From an uncultured Lachnospiraceae bacterium (lineage in GTDB: Bacteria > Bacillota > Clostridia > Lachnospirales > Lachnospiraceae): 64,000 nt of DNA. Numbering within the stretch: the first letter of the stretch is position 1; every line of letters begins with the position of its first letter. The translations under genes and the position numbers were made by a program. Where the stretch lies: positions 3,318-67,317 of the forward strand of contig CAJTMB010000016.1 in assembly GCA_910577105.1 (NCBI GenBank). The letters run 5' to 3'. Positions 36,111 through 45,436 of the stretch are shown one piece after another. Under the pieces are notes generated by a model that was not told the DNA's origin, did not search any database, and saw only the letters and a program-made list of their open reading frames with translations.

Positions 36111-36872
36111 ATGCTACGTTTTATTCTTGTTTCTTCCTTTGTTATACTGTTTTTAATTCTTTCCATACCTGTTATGATTGTTGAATGGATAATCGGCAAA
36201 TTTAACATGGATGTCAAAAGCCGCAGCAGCCTTGCCATTGTCAACTGGGCGTTTCGCTGCGTTATCTTTCTTGCCGGAACAAAAGTGGTTGCTCTGGGTG
36301 AAGAAAACATTCCAAAGGATTGTGCTGTTTTATATGTGGGAAACCACCGAAGTTTTTTTGATATAGTGCTGACCTATGTGCGCGTACCTCGTCCTACAGG
36401 CTATGTTGCCAAAAAAGAAATGGAAAAAGTCCCCCTCTTATCCGTGTGGATGAAAAATCTCCACTGCCTTTTTCTGGACCGTGACAACATCAAGGAAGGT
36501 ATGAAAACCATTCTGACTGCCATTGAAAAGGTAAAATCCGGCATTTCTATCTGTATTTTCCCGGAGGGAACACGCAACAAAACTGCCGACACTTTTCTCC
36601 CCTTCCACGAAGGCAGCTTTAAAATTGCAGAAAAAGCAGGGGCTCCCATTATTCCCATGACAATCGTAAACTCTGCCGCTGTTTTTGAGGACCAGCTCCC
36701 CAAAATCAAAAAACGCACTGTTGTCATAGAATATGGAACCCCCCTGTATATCAGCGAGTTATCAAAAGAAGAGCGAAAAAGCATCGGTACTAAGGTTAAA
36801 TCCATTATAGAAGAAACCTACTTCAAAAATAAGGCCTCTTATTTTCCTGCATCCCCTGAACAGGATTCCTAA
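36111..36872 (+). CDS. plsC: 1-acyl-sn-glycerol-3-phosphate acyltransferase
   Basis: Makes phosphatidic acid from lysophosphatidic acid. 253 aa, with an N-terminal membrane segment (about 5-28). The acyltransferase motifs are NHRSFFD (H79 and D84) and FPEGTRNK (150-157). An AAAGGAG ribosome site precedes the ATG, and TATAAT at 36059-36064 is a likely -10 box. The 3' end overlaps the end of murF, which converges on it, by 4 nt. Confidence 0.93.
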   Translation: MLRFILVSSFVILFLILSIPVMIVEWIIGKFNMDVKSRSSLAIVNWAFRCVIFLAGTKVVALGEENIPKDCAVLYVGNHRSFFDIVLTYVRVPRPTGYVAKKEMEKVPLLSVWMKNLHCLFLDRDNIKEGMKTILTAIEKVKSGISICIFPEGTRNKTADTFLPFHEGSFKIAEKAGAPIIPMTIVNSAAVFEDQLPKIKKRTVVIEYGTPLYISELSKEERKSIGTKVKSIIEETYFKNKASYFPASPEQDS

Positions 36873-38326
36873 TCCTGTAATGTCTTCAGCGCTTCCACCA
36901 CGGAAGCAAATCCCATCCCATGTGATGCCTTGATTAATATGGTGTCATGAGGCTTCAGCAGGCCGGGCAGACAAGCAAGCAGTTCTTCCCGGTCTTCAAA
37001 GTACCTGATATCCTGGGAACCGTCATATTTTTCCATTGCCGCATCATACATATACCGTGCATTTTTTCCCACGCAGAATACCGCATCCGTTCCTTTATCC
37101 ACTGCATAAGCGCCCACTTCCGCATGGAGGGCGTCTGCATTTTCTCCAAGTTCAAACATATCACCCAATACAGCCACCTTCCGCTCCAATGCTGTTGAAA
37201 GCAAATCAAGGGCTGCTTTCATGGATACCGGATTGGCATTGTAGCAGTCATCTATGACAGTCTTGTCGGAAATTTTCAGGATATTGCTTCTGCCGCCAAC
37301 CGGCTGCACGCCTTTTATCCCCTTCTGTATCTCTTCTGCCGTAAGATTTAACAGGCTTCCCACCAGCGCCGCTGCCATGGCATTAATTACCATGTGCTGC
37401 CCCGGAAGCGGAATATCCACAGGATAAGCCGCATCTTTACTCCCCGGCTTCCTGTTCGCATCCAATGCCATATGCATGACAGCGCTGCTGCCAAACAGTC
37501 CCCGGCTTTCTATATCAGTTGCATACACTGCAAACCCTTCCTGTTCAGAAATGCCAAAATGGTGAACAGACTTTCCGTCCGCTTTATTTACCTGAAACAG
37601 CATATCATCTTCGCCGTTTAAACAGATTTTCCCATTTTCCTGCATATAATCAAAGATTTCCGTTTTAGCTTTAAAAATTCCCGCCCTGTCATGCAGATTT
37701 TCAAGATGGCACTGCCCTATATTTGTTATGACACATATGTCAGGTCTTGCCATCTCCCCGAGTCTGCTCATTTCCCCAAAATCACTGATTCCCATCTCCA
37801 ATACGGCAGCCTCATGTTCCCTGCGAATACGCAGTATCGTAAGCGGAAGCCCGATTTCATTGTTAAAATTGCCCTCCGTTTTCAGCACATTGTACTTTTC
37901 CGAAAGTACACCTGCAATAAATTCTTTGGTACTGGTTTTGCCCACACTGCCGGTAATCCCCACGACGGGAATGGCAATCTGTTTCCTATAAAACGCCGCC
38001 AGTTTTTTCAAGGCATCAAAAGAATCTCCAACCAGTATATATGGCCCCCATGCTTCTTTGGGAATACCGTGTTCCTCTTCCACCTGTGCAGGTGTCTTTT
38101 CCGTTATAACACAAGCCGCGCCCTTCTCAAACACCTGTCCGATAAACCTGTGTCCATCCACCTTCTCTCCTCTTGCCGCAAAAAAGAGACCTCCGGCTTC
38201 CAGCTTCCTGGAATCAATTACCGCACAGGTTATGCCTGCTTTTTCCATGCCCTTTGCCCCGCACAGTTCTCCCTGGCAGGCTCCCGCAATATTCTCCAAT
38301 GTCAGATATTCCATGGTATTATCCAT
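36869..38326 (-). CDS. murF: UDP-N-acetylmuramoyl-tripeptide-D-alanyl-D-alanine ligase
   Basis: Adds D-Ala-D-Ala to the peptidoglycan precursor. The 485-aa Mur ligase has the ATP loop VVGITGSVGKTSTKEF (about 121-136), EMGISDFGEMSRL, and DDCYNANPVSMKAAL in the C-terminal part. The D-Ala-D-Ala ligase gene, which makes its substrate, lies 40 nt upstream on the same strand, so the two form an operon. Confidence 0.96.
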   Translation of the reverse strand: MDNTMEYLTLENIAGACQGELCGAKGMEKAGITCAVIDSRKLEAGGLFFAARGEKVDGHRFIGQVFEKGAACVITEKTPAQVEEEHGIPKEAWGPYILVGDSFDALKKLAAFYRKQIAIPVVGITGSVGKTSTKEFIAGVLSEKYNVLKTEGNFNNEIGLPLTILRIRREHEAAVLEMGISDFGEMSRLGEMARPDICVITNIGQCHLENLHDRAGIFKAKTEIFDYMQENGKICLNGEDDMLFQVNKADGKSVHHFGISEQEGFAVYATDIESRGLFGSSAVMHMALDANRKPGSKDAAYPVDIPLPGQHMVINAMAAALVGSLLNLTAEEIQKGIKGVQPVGGRSNILKISDKTVIDDCYNANPVSMKAALDLLSTALERKVAVLGDMFELGENADALHAEVGAYAVDKGTDAVFCVGKNARYMYDAAMEKYDGSQDIRYFEDREELLACLPGLLKPHDTILIKASHGMGFASVVEALKTLQD

Positions 38327-38366
38327 ATGCTTTCCCCATTCCCGGGACGAGGTCCCTATTTCCCGA

Positions 38367-39404
38367 TTATGCCTTGCTATCCCTTAACGATACCGTAATC
38401 AACTGCTCACAAAGTTTCTCAAAACTGATTCCCACAGCAGCTGCCTCCTGCGGAAGCAGGGAAGTGGGTGTCATCCCCGGAAGCGTATTGGCTTCCAGAC
38501 AGTAAATCCCGCCGTCTTCTCCCATCATAAAATCCATGCGGGCATAATTTTTCAGCCTGAGCGCCCGGAATGCCTCCTCGGCGTAATGCTGCATCTCTTC
38601 CGTCTTTTCTTTTTGAAGTTCTGCAGGGCAGGTTTCTATGGTACTGCCTGCCTGATATTTATTCTTGTAGTCATAAAAACCGGTAAGAGGGGCAATCTCT
38701 ATCACGGGAAGCGCCCTTCCGTCCAAAACGCCTACGGAAAACTCCCGTCCTTCAATATACTGCTCTATGATGGCTTCTTTGTCATATCGGTAGGCTTCAG
38801 CCTTTGCTGCCTCATATTCCTTTTCATTACGGGCAATGCTGACGCCCACGCTGGACCCACCGCAGCAGGCCTTTACAATACAGGGAAAGGGCACCTTTCT
38901 CAAATCCTTTTCCCCTTTTTTCAGGCTGATGCCTTTCGGAACAGGCACACCGTACTGCATGAGGATGTCTTTGGTAAGCCCCTTATCCATGCAGAGGGCA
39001 GAACTCACATAATCCGTACCCGTATAAGTAATGCCCATCAAATCAAAGCAGGCCTGTATCTTTCCATTTTCCCCGTTTTCCCCATGCAGTGCCATGAATA
39101 CCACATCGGCTTTCTGGCAGATGGCAATCACATTTGGCCCGAAAAAATTCTTTTTCCAGTCAGGGCGGCGCGCTCTTATCTCATCAAGATTAGGATTTGT
39201 TTCTTTGATTCCGGTCACCTGTGCTTCCCAGTCCTCCCCGTTCTCAAAAATATTTTCCAAATCTTTTCCTGCGTATCCAAGAAAAACGTCGAGTAAAATC
39301 GCATTATGCCCTAACCTTTTTACTGCCCTGTAAATCATTTTTCCGGAACTCAGGGAAACATCCCTTTCCGTACTGATTCCTCCTGCCAGTACCACGATAT
39401 CCAT
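38367..39404 (-). CDS. ddl: D-alanine-D-alanine ligase
   Basis: ATP-grasp enzyme joining two D-alanines. 345 aa from the ATG at 39404 (MDIVVLAGGISTERDVSLSSG), which follows GGAGGAG; the upstream in-frame ATG at 39425 would overlap the preceding gene. Motifs: LHGENGENGKIQACFDL, CCGGSSVGVSIA, and EANTLPGMTPTSLLPQEA, the catalytic C-terminal loop. The Ser-Val-Gly/Tyr-type binding site points to normal D-Ala-D-Ala rather than D-Ala-D-Lac, though this was read by eye. Cotranscribed with murF. Confidence 0.95.
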   Translation of the reverse strand: MDIVVLAGGISTERDVSLSSGKMIYRAVKRLGHNAILLDVFLGYAGKDLENIFENGEDWEAQVTGIKETNPNLDEIRARRPDWKKNFFGPNVIAICQKADVVFMALHGENGENGKIQACFDLMGITYTGTDYVSSALCMDKGLTKDILMQYGVPVPKGISLKKGEKDLRKVPFPCIVKACCGGSSVGVSIARNEKEYEAAKAEAYRYDKEAIIEQYIEGREFSVGVLDGRALPVIEIAPLTGFYDYKNKYQAGSTIETCPAELQKEKTEEMQHYAEEAFRALRLKNYARMDFMMGEDGGIYCLEANTLPGMTPTSLLPQEAAAVGISFEKLCEQLITVSLRDSKA

Positions 39405-39408
39405 GTTT

Positions 39409-40785
39409 TTACTCCTCCTGCCCATGACTCATGATTTCACTTAATATCAAAATATATCTCGCCGTGTTTACGCTGTTTTCTCCAATCTGTGATGCAGATT
39501 TCGCCGAACACTCCCCGCTGTCAACATAACACAACGCTGCTGCATTTTCCCCGGCCAGGTAATTATGATGTTTTTCCAGCAGGGTCGCATATTCATGGTT
39601 AGTAATGATATAATCTATGGAAGCTACCACTACCATTTGAAACAAAATGTCATCCAGACTGTTCTTCTCCAGGCTGCTGCCTGCCATATAGGCATCTTCC
39701 TTAGACAGTTCTGCAATTTTCTCCGCCTCTTCAAACAGCACGCCTGTTAATCCGGCACATAAATCCACGTTCACTTTCCTCTTGGTCGCCGCATAAGTCA
39801 GCGTACCCAGAACCAAAACCTCATTTTGCGCATCGGGTACAAGGTTTTCTCCCAGTGACTGGGCGGCTGCATGGTAGGAATACCGGCCGGTAGCACGATA
39901 CAGCTCTGTTGCCGCGTAAAACATCAGTTCATCATCCGAGTCTTCCCCGTCATGCTCCAGAAATTTCCATGCTTTATCCGCTGCCTGTAAACAAGCTGTC
40001 GCATAGATGCTGTCAAATTTCTGGTAGGTATAGCTGAACTTTGCCAAAACTGCCGAAAGCCACGCCGTTTCCTCCCGTTTATAACCTTCTTTTGTCATAA
40101 CTGCCCCTGTTTCCGCATCCTGTAAAGAAAGCAGCCATTCCACGTATTTTTTTATTTCCGCCGCTATGCGGGGTTCCCCATCACCCTCCTCCCCGCTTTC
40201 ATATGTCTGTGAAAACAGTTCATAGGATAAAAGAAGCATGGAAATACAGCGGCAGGCCTCCACAACATCTTCTTCGGACAGATTCTCCCTGTGCTTCGCA
40301 ATAATGTCCAGAGAATTTTGCATCAGCTCCTCGTAAAGGGAACTTTTTACATCAAACGGGTAAGAACGTCCTACGATATCACACTCCAGATAATAAGAGC
40401 CCTCTTCCGCCCATGAAGTAAAATCCCCATAACTAATATATTCCCCGGTATCAGAATCGTACCCCTGTGCCTCCAACCTTCCGGTATAAACAGCTTCTCC
40501 CGTAGAAGCGTCCACTATCCGGAAGCTATCCGGCAGTTTCTCACCCCGCACCACTGCTATCTTGATTGCGGAAGGTTCATAGCCAACCTGGCTGATTAAA
40601 ACACCCGGCATCGTCCGCGGCACCTCATAATCAAGTATGGGAGCCGTCTCCATTCCGTCCATCGTCATGGCTCCTGTTCCGCCCTTCCCTGCCGGTTCCC
40701 CGGCATGGCTGCATCCTGAAAGAATTGCCGCTATCAGAATAAGCAATATTATGTTTTTGATTCTGTTTTTATTAAGCAATAGCAA
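39409..40785 (-). CDS. GH9-like lipoprotein (CelD-type Ig domain plus degenerate barrel)
   Basis: Lipoprotein: hydrophobic segment IILLILIAAILSGC with a lipobox Cys, a short Gly-rich linker, then an Ig-like domain (YEVPRTMPGVLISQVGYEPS and WAEEGSYYLECDIVGRSYPF) as in the N-termini of family 9 glucanases. The remaining ~280 residues look like an all-helical barrel, but the GH9 DAGD catalytic motif is not visible, so it may bind glycan without cutting. I start at TTG 40785 (or 40779) because GGAGG lies just upstream and a promoter at 40838-40866 lies inside the longer open frame from 40953. Start and activity are uncertain. Confidence 0.65.
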   Translation of the reverse strand: MLLLNKNRIKNIILLILIAAILSGCSHAGEPAGKGGTGAMTMDGMETAPILDYEVPRTMPGVLISQVGYEPSAIKIAVVRGEKLPDSFRIVDASTGEAVYTGRLEAQGYDSDTGEYISYGDFTSWAEEGSYYLECDIVGRSYPFDVKSSLYEELMQNSLDIIAKHRENLSEEDVVEACRCISMLLLSYELFSQTYESGEEGDGEPRIAAEIKKYVEWLLSLQDAETGAVMTKEGYKREETAWLSAVLAKFSYTYQKFDSIYATACLQAADKAWKFLEHDGEDSDDELMFYAATELYRATGRYSYHAAAQSLGENLVPDAQNEVLVLGTLTYAATKRKVNVDLCAGLTGVLFEEAEKIAELSKEDAYMAGSSLEKNSLDDILFQMVVVASIDYIITNHEYATLLEKHHNYLAGENAAALCYVDSGECSAKSASQIGENSVNTARYILILSEIMSHGQEE

Positions 40786-40837
40786 GCAGTCCTCCGGTTT
40801 CAGAAAATCCTTATAAATAATACTTTTCGCTGGCGAT

Positions 40838-40866
40838 ATTATAGCATGAATACCGATACGGGTAAA
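40838..40866 (-). promoter_or_regulatory. Promoter of the GH9-like lipoprotein gene
   Basis: -10 TATAAT (40838-40843), 17-bp spacer, -35 TTTACC (40861-40866). Its place supports the downstream TTG start. Confidence 0.5.
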
Positions 40867-40910
40867 GGTTTGGAGTCCTGCTTTCCCGTATTTCCCATCT
40901 TTTGCAAAAA

Positions 40911-40950
40911 AGAAAAGGAGCAGCGCACTTTTTGCACACTCTCCTTTTCT
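40911..40950 (-). terminator. Terminator of the amidohydrolase gene
   Basis: 10-bp stem AGAAAAGGAG/CTCCTTTTCT followed leftward by TTTTTTGC, 3 nt past the amidohydrolase stop. Confidence 0.75.
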
Positions 40951-40953
40951 CAT

Positions 40954-42123
40954 CTATTTTTCTTCTTCTGATGCATCGTACACAATATTTCCATCAATAA
41001 TGGTGTAAAGAGTTCTGGTGGAAACCTCCATGGGATTGCCGTCAAATACAGCAATATCGGCATCCTTTCCCACTTCAAGGCTTCCTACCCGGTCCGCCAC
41101 TCCACAGATTTTTGCCGGATTTATCGTGATTGCCTTCAACCCTTCCTCCCAGGGAAGTCCTGACTTTACTGCCAGTCCCGCACAAAGGGGGAGCGTCTGT
41201 ATCTGGGAAACAGGGTGGTCCGTGGTAACGGCCGTCAGCACTCCCGCCTGATTAAGCACACCGATTGTCTTAAATGCCATATTCTGTACTTCTATCTTGC
41301 TGCGGCTCGACAAATCCGGTCCTACTATGGCAGGGAATCCTTCCGCTGACAGGCGCTTTGCTATCAAATGCCCTTCACTGCAATGGTCCAGTGTCATGGA
41401 TAAACCATATTCCCTGGCAATACGGATTGCGGTAAAAATATCATCCGCGCGGTGCACATGGGCTTTCAGGGGAATCTCATGGTTAAGCACCGGTAACCAG
41501 GGCTCCATGCGAAAATCCTCTTCAAACCCATCCAAACCCTTTTCCTTTTTTTCTTTGTATTGTTTTGCCTTAAAAATCTCTTCCCGTAAGAGAGCAGCAA
41601 TTGCCATTCTCGTAACAGGACTTTTTCCCTGACCCGAAAAATTCACCTTGGGATTTTCTCCAAAAGCGATTTTCATGGCAGCAGGGGCTTTTACTATAAG
41701 GTCATCTATGCATCTTCCTTTTGTCTTTACAAAAGCAAACTGTCCTCCAACCACATTGGAACTGCCCGGTCCTATCATAGCTGAAGTAATGCCTGCCCGG
41801 ACTGCATCATCAAAAGCAGCATCCATGGGATTGATGGCATCTATGGCACGAAGGTAAGGTGTTACGGGGTCAACATTTTCGTTGCAGTCATCACCCTCCA
41901 TTCCCTTTTTTTCCTCTGTGATACCCATATGGCAGTGCGCTTCTATCAGCCCCGGCATTATCCATGCCCCCTGTACATCCAGCACCCTCTTTTGTGTGCC
42001 TGTGGGCATATCCCCGACTGCACCTTCATGAATATCCTTTATTTTTCCGTTTTCTATCTGTATTGTTCCGTTCTCATATACCTGACCCGTCATGGTCAGT
42101 ATATGACCGCCAGTTATAACCAT
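40954..42123 (-). CDS. Amidohydrolase (imidazolonepropionase/dipeptidase-like)
   Basis: 389-aa metal-dependent hydrolase of the amidohydrolase superfamily. The N-terminal beta-sandwich strand (GGHILTMTGQVYENGTI) is followed by metal ligands HCHMG (EAHCHMG near 63), H in LKAHVHRADD, H in LDHCSEGH, and D in TTDHPVSQ; the C-terminal GSLEVGKDADIAVFDGNP closes the sandwich. It belongs to a group commonly labelled imidazolonepropionase-like; no hut genes are nearby, so the substrate is open. The stop is followed at once by a terminator. Confidence 0.88.
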   Translation of the reverse strand: MVITGGHILTMTGQVYENGTIQIENGKIKDIHEGAVGDMPTGTQKRVLDVQGAWIMPGLIEAHCHMGITEEKKGMEGDDCNENVDPVTPYLRAIDAINPMDAAFDDAVRAGITSAMIGPGSSNVVGGQFAFVKTKGRCIDDLIVKAPAAMKIAFGENPKVNFSGQGKSPVTRMAIAALLREEIFKAKQYKEKKEKGLDGFEEDFRMEPWLPVLNHEIPLKAHVHRADDIFTAIRIAREYGLSMTLDHCSEGHLIAKRLSAEGFPAIVGPDLSSRSKIEVQNMAFKTIGVLNQAGVLTAVTTDHPVSQIQTLPLCAGLAVKSGLPWEEGLKAITINPAKICGVADRVGSLEVGKDADIAVFDGNPMEVSTRTLYTIIDGNIVYDASEEEK

Positions 42124-42157
42124 TCCATAACCCCGCTTATTTCATATATATCACAGC

Positions 42158-43087
42158 CTATTGCAGCTTGCCCATGGGGTCTGCCGGCTCTCCGTTTAAC
42201 GTAAGTGAAAAATATACATTGGTCCCTTCCACACTGTAATATTTTGTAGGAGCCGCTACGTAACCGATGATGCTGCCTTTTTCTATATAAGAACCGTTTG
42301 TAACGGCAATATCTTTCAACTGTCCGTAGGTAATCTCATAGCCGTTGCCGATATTCACGGTTACGGCATTTCCGATTTCTTCATCATAAAATACGTTTGT
42401 CACCTGGCCCGAAGCCGCTGCGGAGATGGATGCACCCTCCGTTGCCGATATAATCATTGCCGGATTGCGCTTAAAATGCTCCAGCGTTGAAAAATATACT
42501 GTTTTGTCCATACTGTAAGGTATCAGCACATTTCCTGTTACAGGCCAAATCAAAGTGTCCCCCGACTGAAAGTCAGGTTCAGGCTGAATCAGCACATTAC
42601 TCTGGGCGTCTGCATCCATGGCTGCCTGGTCCATTGCATCATTGTCTGTTTTTTCGACAGTCTCATCCACCTGTTCCGGAACCTTGTCCGTTTCCATGAG
42701 AGGTGCATCCTGATTGAGTTCTTCATTATTTTCCTGATTTTGATTATCTTCCTGCCCTGCATTGTTTGTCTGGTCTGAGAATCCCGGATTTTCCACGGTA
42801 GGAGAATCTACCTGCTCCATCGGCGTGTAATCCAAATCATCTTCAAAAAAATTCTGTTCTACCTGATTTGTAATCTCATCCACTTTATCCTGCACTGTAT
42901 TATCCTGTGAATCCTCCAACAGGCTGAAGTCAATGTTGTAACCGTCATTTTTTGCCTTGTCACTGTTACTCTTTACATACACGCCTGTCAGGGTTAATGC
43001 AGCAAGTACAAAGACTGCTGAGGCAATCACGACAATCTGTTCCTTTTTGTTATTGTTTCTGTTACTGTTTCTGCTTTGTCTTTTCAT
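42158..43087 (-). CDS. M23/LytM-fold membrane protein, SpoIIQ-like
   Basis: A 309-aa protein with a basic N-terminus, one membrane segment (about 17-38, QIVVIASAVFVLAALTLTGV), a long acidic Asn/Glu/Gln-rich linker, and a C-terminal LytM domain (about 185-309). The domain has GASISAAASGQVTNVFYDEE and the VNIGNGYEITYGQL strand, but the zinc ligands of active M23 enzymes (HxxxD and HxH) are replaced, for example by YFS. The SpoIIQ of Bacillus, partner of SpoIIIAH at engulfment, is similarly inactive, so a sporulation role is plausible. Not proven. Confidence 0.7.
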   Translation of the reverse strand: MKRQSRNSNRNNNKKEQIVVIASAVFVLAALTLTGVYVKSNSDKAKNDGYNIDFSLLEDSQDNTVQDKVDEITNQVEQNFFEDDLDYTPMEQVDSPTVENPGFSDQTNNAGQEDNQNQENNEELNQDAPLMETDKVPEQVDETVEKTDNDAMDQAAMDADAQSNVLIQPEPDFQSGDTLIWPVTGNVLIPYSMDKTVYFSTLEHFKRNPAMIISATEGASISAAASGQVTNVFYDEEIGNAVTVNIGNGYEITYGQLKDIAVTNGSYIEKGSIIGYVAAPTKYYSVEGTNVYFSLTLNGEPADPMGKLQ

Positions 43088-43207
43088 ATCTATCCGTTTC
43101 CTTTCTTTCCTTTCCCTGTTACCTATATAAATCTGTGATTACACAAATCATTTTTTTCCTGTACGGATAGTTTTGCCTTAAAATTTTGTTTTATTCTTAA
43201 TGAAGAA

Positions 43208-43250
43208 AAAAACCATACATCACAGATTGCTCTGTTTATGTATGGTTTTT
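43208..43250 (-). terminator. Terminator after the EF-hand protein gene
   Basis: AAAACCATACAT pairs exactly with ATGTATGGTTTT around a 17-nt loop, with T-runs; it lies about 40 nt past the stop at 43288. Confidence 0.75.
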
Positions 43251-43287
43251 GAAAACTTTGACGATTTCATATGAATTTTGTATGCCG

Positions 43288-44439
43288 CTATTTTGCAACA
43301 TCCAGATGCTGCATGGTACCCACATTGCCGTTTTCATACAGAAAAATGCCTGTACTGCGGATATAACCGTTTGTTTTGTTATCCGCTCCGTTCAATGCAA
43401 AATCCGTGCTGGCATTTTGCAGGCAGATTGCGCCTACGCCTTTTTCTGCCAATGTATAAAGGGAACTGGTATCGTCAGGATTTTGACACCAGATTTTTAA
43501 TTTTGACCAGATGGCGTCATTTTCATCTATCCATCCGTTCCCGTCTTCATCATAAGCGGCAAGGTCGGCAAACCCGTTTCCACTTTGAGGACCGAACAGT
43601 TCGTTGCCATCATTAATGATGCCATCCCCGTTTTTGTCCAATGCCAAATAACCACTGCCGGCGCCAAGCCTGGAAATCTCGTCTTTTTCACCGTCCCCGT
43701 CAATGTCAAAAAAGAACTTCTGGTCGGTCAGTTCCGCTACATTTCCATCAAAATTGATGACAAGCGGGTCACAGGTATTGACCGTCGGCAGAACCTGCAG
43801 TTCTTCTTCAAAATATTGGGCAAACCTACGGCTCATGCCGATATCCACATTGATGGAAATTTCCCTGCCGTCCGCTGTTTTCACAATGCCGGTTGTAGAA
43901 AAAGAAGTTGTTTCATTTTCTTCAAAATATTGACCGGTACTTAATGTCAAGGCATTGTTAGCTGAACTGTTACTCAGAGACAAATCTCCAACCAGACTTT
44001 CAAACAATCCCCTCATCCGGCTGCTGCCTCCGAAAAGCATACCGAATACGATACGGAGTGTGTTCTGCCTGAACTCACTTAAAGTGTTCTGGCTGGACGA
44101 GCGAACCGTAAAACGGCTGCCCCGCATGGATTCAATCCTGTCCCTAAGGTCCATTAAATCATCTTTTGTGGCTACGTTTTCTTCTCCGTTGCCATTTTCC
44201 TTTTTATTGCTCCCTGCAGACAGTTCTTCCCCCGTCCCGGGATTAAACAGGTTGCCAAACATTCCTTTGGCACCATTTGCCGATTCTCCTCTGTAGTCCT
44301 TTACCTGGAGCCGGCTAACTCTTGCTGTGGAAGATGAATATCTTCTGGCGGATTCCATTCCTATCACACTGGAATCAATTCTCAAATAATGCCCCTTTCC
44401 GTAAGTCCCTTGCCTTTGTTTCACCTCCATGCTACGCAA
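43288..44439 (-). CDS. EF-hand-repeat protein of unknown function
   Basis: 383 aa. The N-terminal half is Ser/Arg-rich with a helical region (about 95-150). The C-terminal half has three calcium-type loops: DIDGDGEKDE, DKNGDGIINDGNELFG and DEDGNGWIDENDAIW, followed by LKIWCQNPDDTSSLYTL. No signal peptide is visible, so it is probably intracellular or exported without a classical signal. I have seen this layout in other Lachnospiraceae but know no function. It is a single gene with its own terminator. Confidence 0.65.
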   Translation of the reverse strand: MRSMEVKQRQGTYGKGHYLRIDSSVIGMESARRYSSSTARVSRLQVKDYRGESANGAKGMFGNLFNPGTGEELSAGSNKKENGNGEENVATKDDLMDLRDRIESMRGSRFTVRSSSQNTLSEFRQNTLRIVFGMLFGGSSRMRGLFESLVGDLSLSNSSANNALTLSTGQYFEENETTSFSTTGIVKTADGREISINVDIGMSRRFAQYFEEELQVLPTVNTCDPLVINFDGNVAELTDQKFFFDIDGDGEKDEISRLGAGSGYLALDKNGDGIINDGNELFGPQSGNGFADLAAYDEDGNGWIDENDAIWSKLKIWCQNPDDTSSLYTLAEKGVGAICLQNASTDFALNGADNKTNGYIRSTGIFLYENGNVGTMQHLDVAK

Positions 44440-44611
44440 AAAACAAAAATGATATACGAAGAGCTTTCCTTTTCCCTTTGCATACCATCCGTGGCGACTT
44501 CATAAAATTGTTTATATAGGCGCTTTGGCCATAAGCACCTGTACTATATTTATCGGCCTGTTGCTGGATAAATTTAGGGAAGTGAGAAACTTTTATTTGG
44601 GGGATACTGAT

Positions 44612-45433
44612 ATGGGCATGTTTCTTTTGAAAATTTTACAGGGAATTTTAATCGGTCTGGGCGCCGTCCTTCCCGGCATTTCCGGAGGTGTTCTCTGTGT
44701 GGTATTCGGCATTTACAAACCCGTCATGGAATTGCTTTCTGCCCCATTTCATCATTTCAAAACCCATGTTCCTAAACTTCTTCCCGTCATTTTCGGCGCA
44801 GGCATGGGATTTTTGGGAATAGCGGGACTGCTGGCATATTTTCTGGAAAAATACCCTGCGCCTTCCGTCTGCCTGTTTGTCGGCCTGATTGCAGGAATGC
44901 TGCCATCGCTTTGGAAAGAAGCAGGATTACAGGGACGAAAAAGAGGTGCATTGCCCGCCCTTATTATTGGCTTTGGAGCCGTAACCGCGCTTTTAGGCGG
45001 ATTACAGGCTGCATCCTTAAGCATTACGCCCGGTTTCGGATGGTATCTGTTTTGCGGCTTTTGTCTTGCATTAAGCCTGATTGCTCCGGGCATGAGTTTT
45101 TCCACCCTGCTGATGCCCCTTGGACTCTATACGCCTTTTGTGGACGGCATCAGCCGCCTTGATTTTTACGTGTTACTCCCCGGAGGCATCGGCGCCATCC
45201 TTACCGTCATTTTGTTCTCCAAAGCCATGAATGTCCTGTTTGAACGCCACTATCCTGCGGCTTTTCACGCCATAACGGGCATCGTAACAGCGGCAACCCT
45301 GATGGTAATCCCATACAAAAGTTTTGCGGCCTCCACCCGTGGCTGCATGATAAACATCTTCTTCCTTGCCGCCGGGGTGGCTGCCGCACAAATATTAGAT
45401 TCCTTAAATGCCAGGGTGCCAAAAGACAGCTAA
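44612..45433 (+). CDS. DUF368 membrane protein (PopT-type undecaprenyl phosphate translocase)
   Basis: About 273 aa from the ATG at 44612 (MGMFLLKILQGILIG), a typical start; the longer frame to 44525 adds an unlikely N-terminus. Seven or eight hydrophobic segments fill it. Family signature: GLGAVLPGISGGVLCVVFGIY near the N-terminus, and a mirrored LIAPGMSFSTLLMPLGLY later. DUF368 proteins have been shown to recycle undecaprenyl phosphate across the membrane, which fits the nearby cell-wall genes. It converges on the aconitase gene with 3 nt between stops. Confidence 0.88.
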   Translation: MGMFLLKILQGILIGLGAVLPGISGGVLCVVFGIYKPVMELLSAPFHHFKTHVPKLLPVIFGAGMGFLGIAGLLAYFLEKYPAPSVCLFVGLIAGMLPSLWKEAGLQGRKRGALPALIIGFGAVTALLGGLQAASLSITPGFGWYLFCGFCLALSLIAPGMSFSTLLMPLGLYTPFVDGISRLDFYVLLPGGIGAILTVILFSKAMNVLFERHYPAAFHAITGIVTAATLMVIPYKSFAASTRGCMINIFFLAAGVAAAQILDSLNARVPKDS

Positions 45434-45436
45434 AGT

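Noticed and set aside
44525..44611. Longer N-terminus for the DUF368 protein
   Set aside because: The family begins at MGMFLLKILQG; the extra residues show no conservation or ribosome site.
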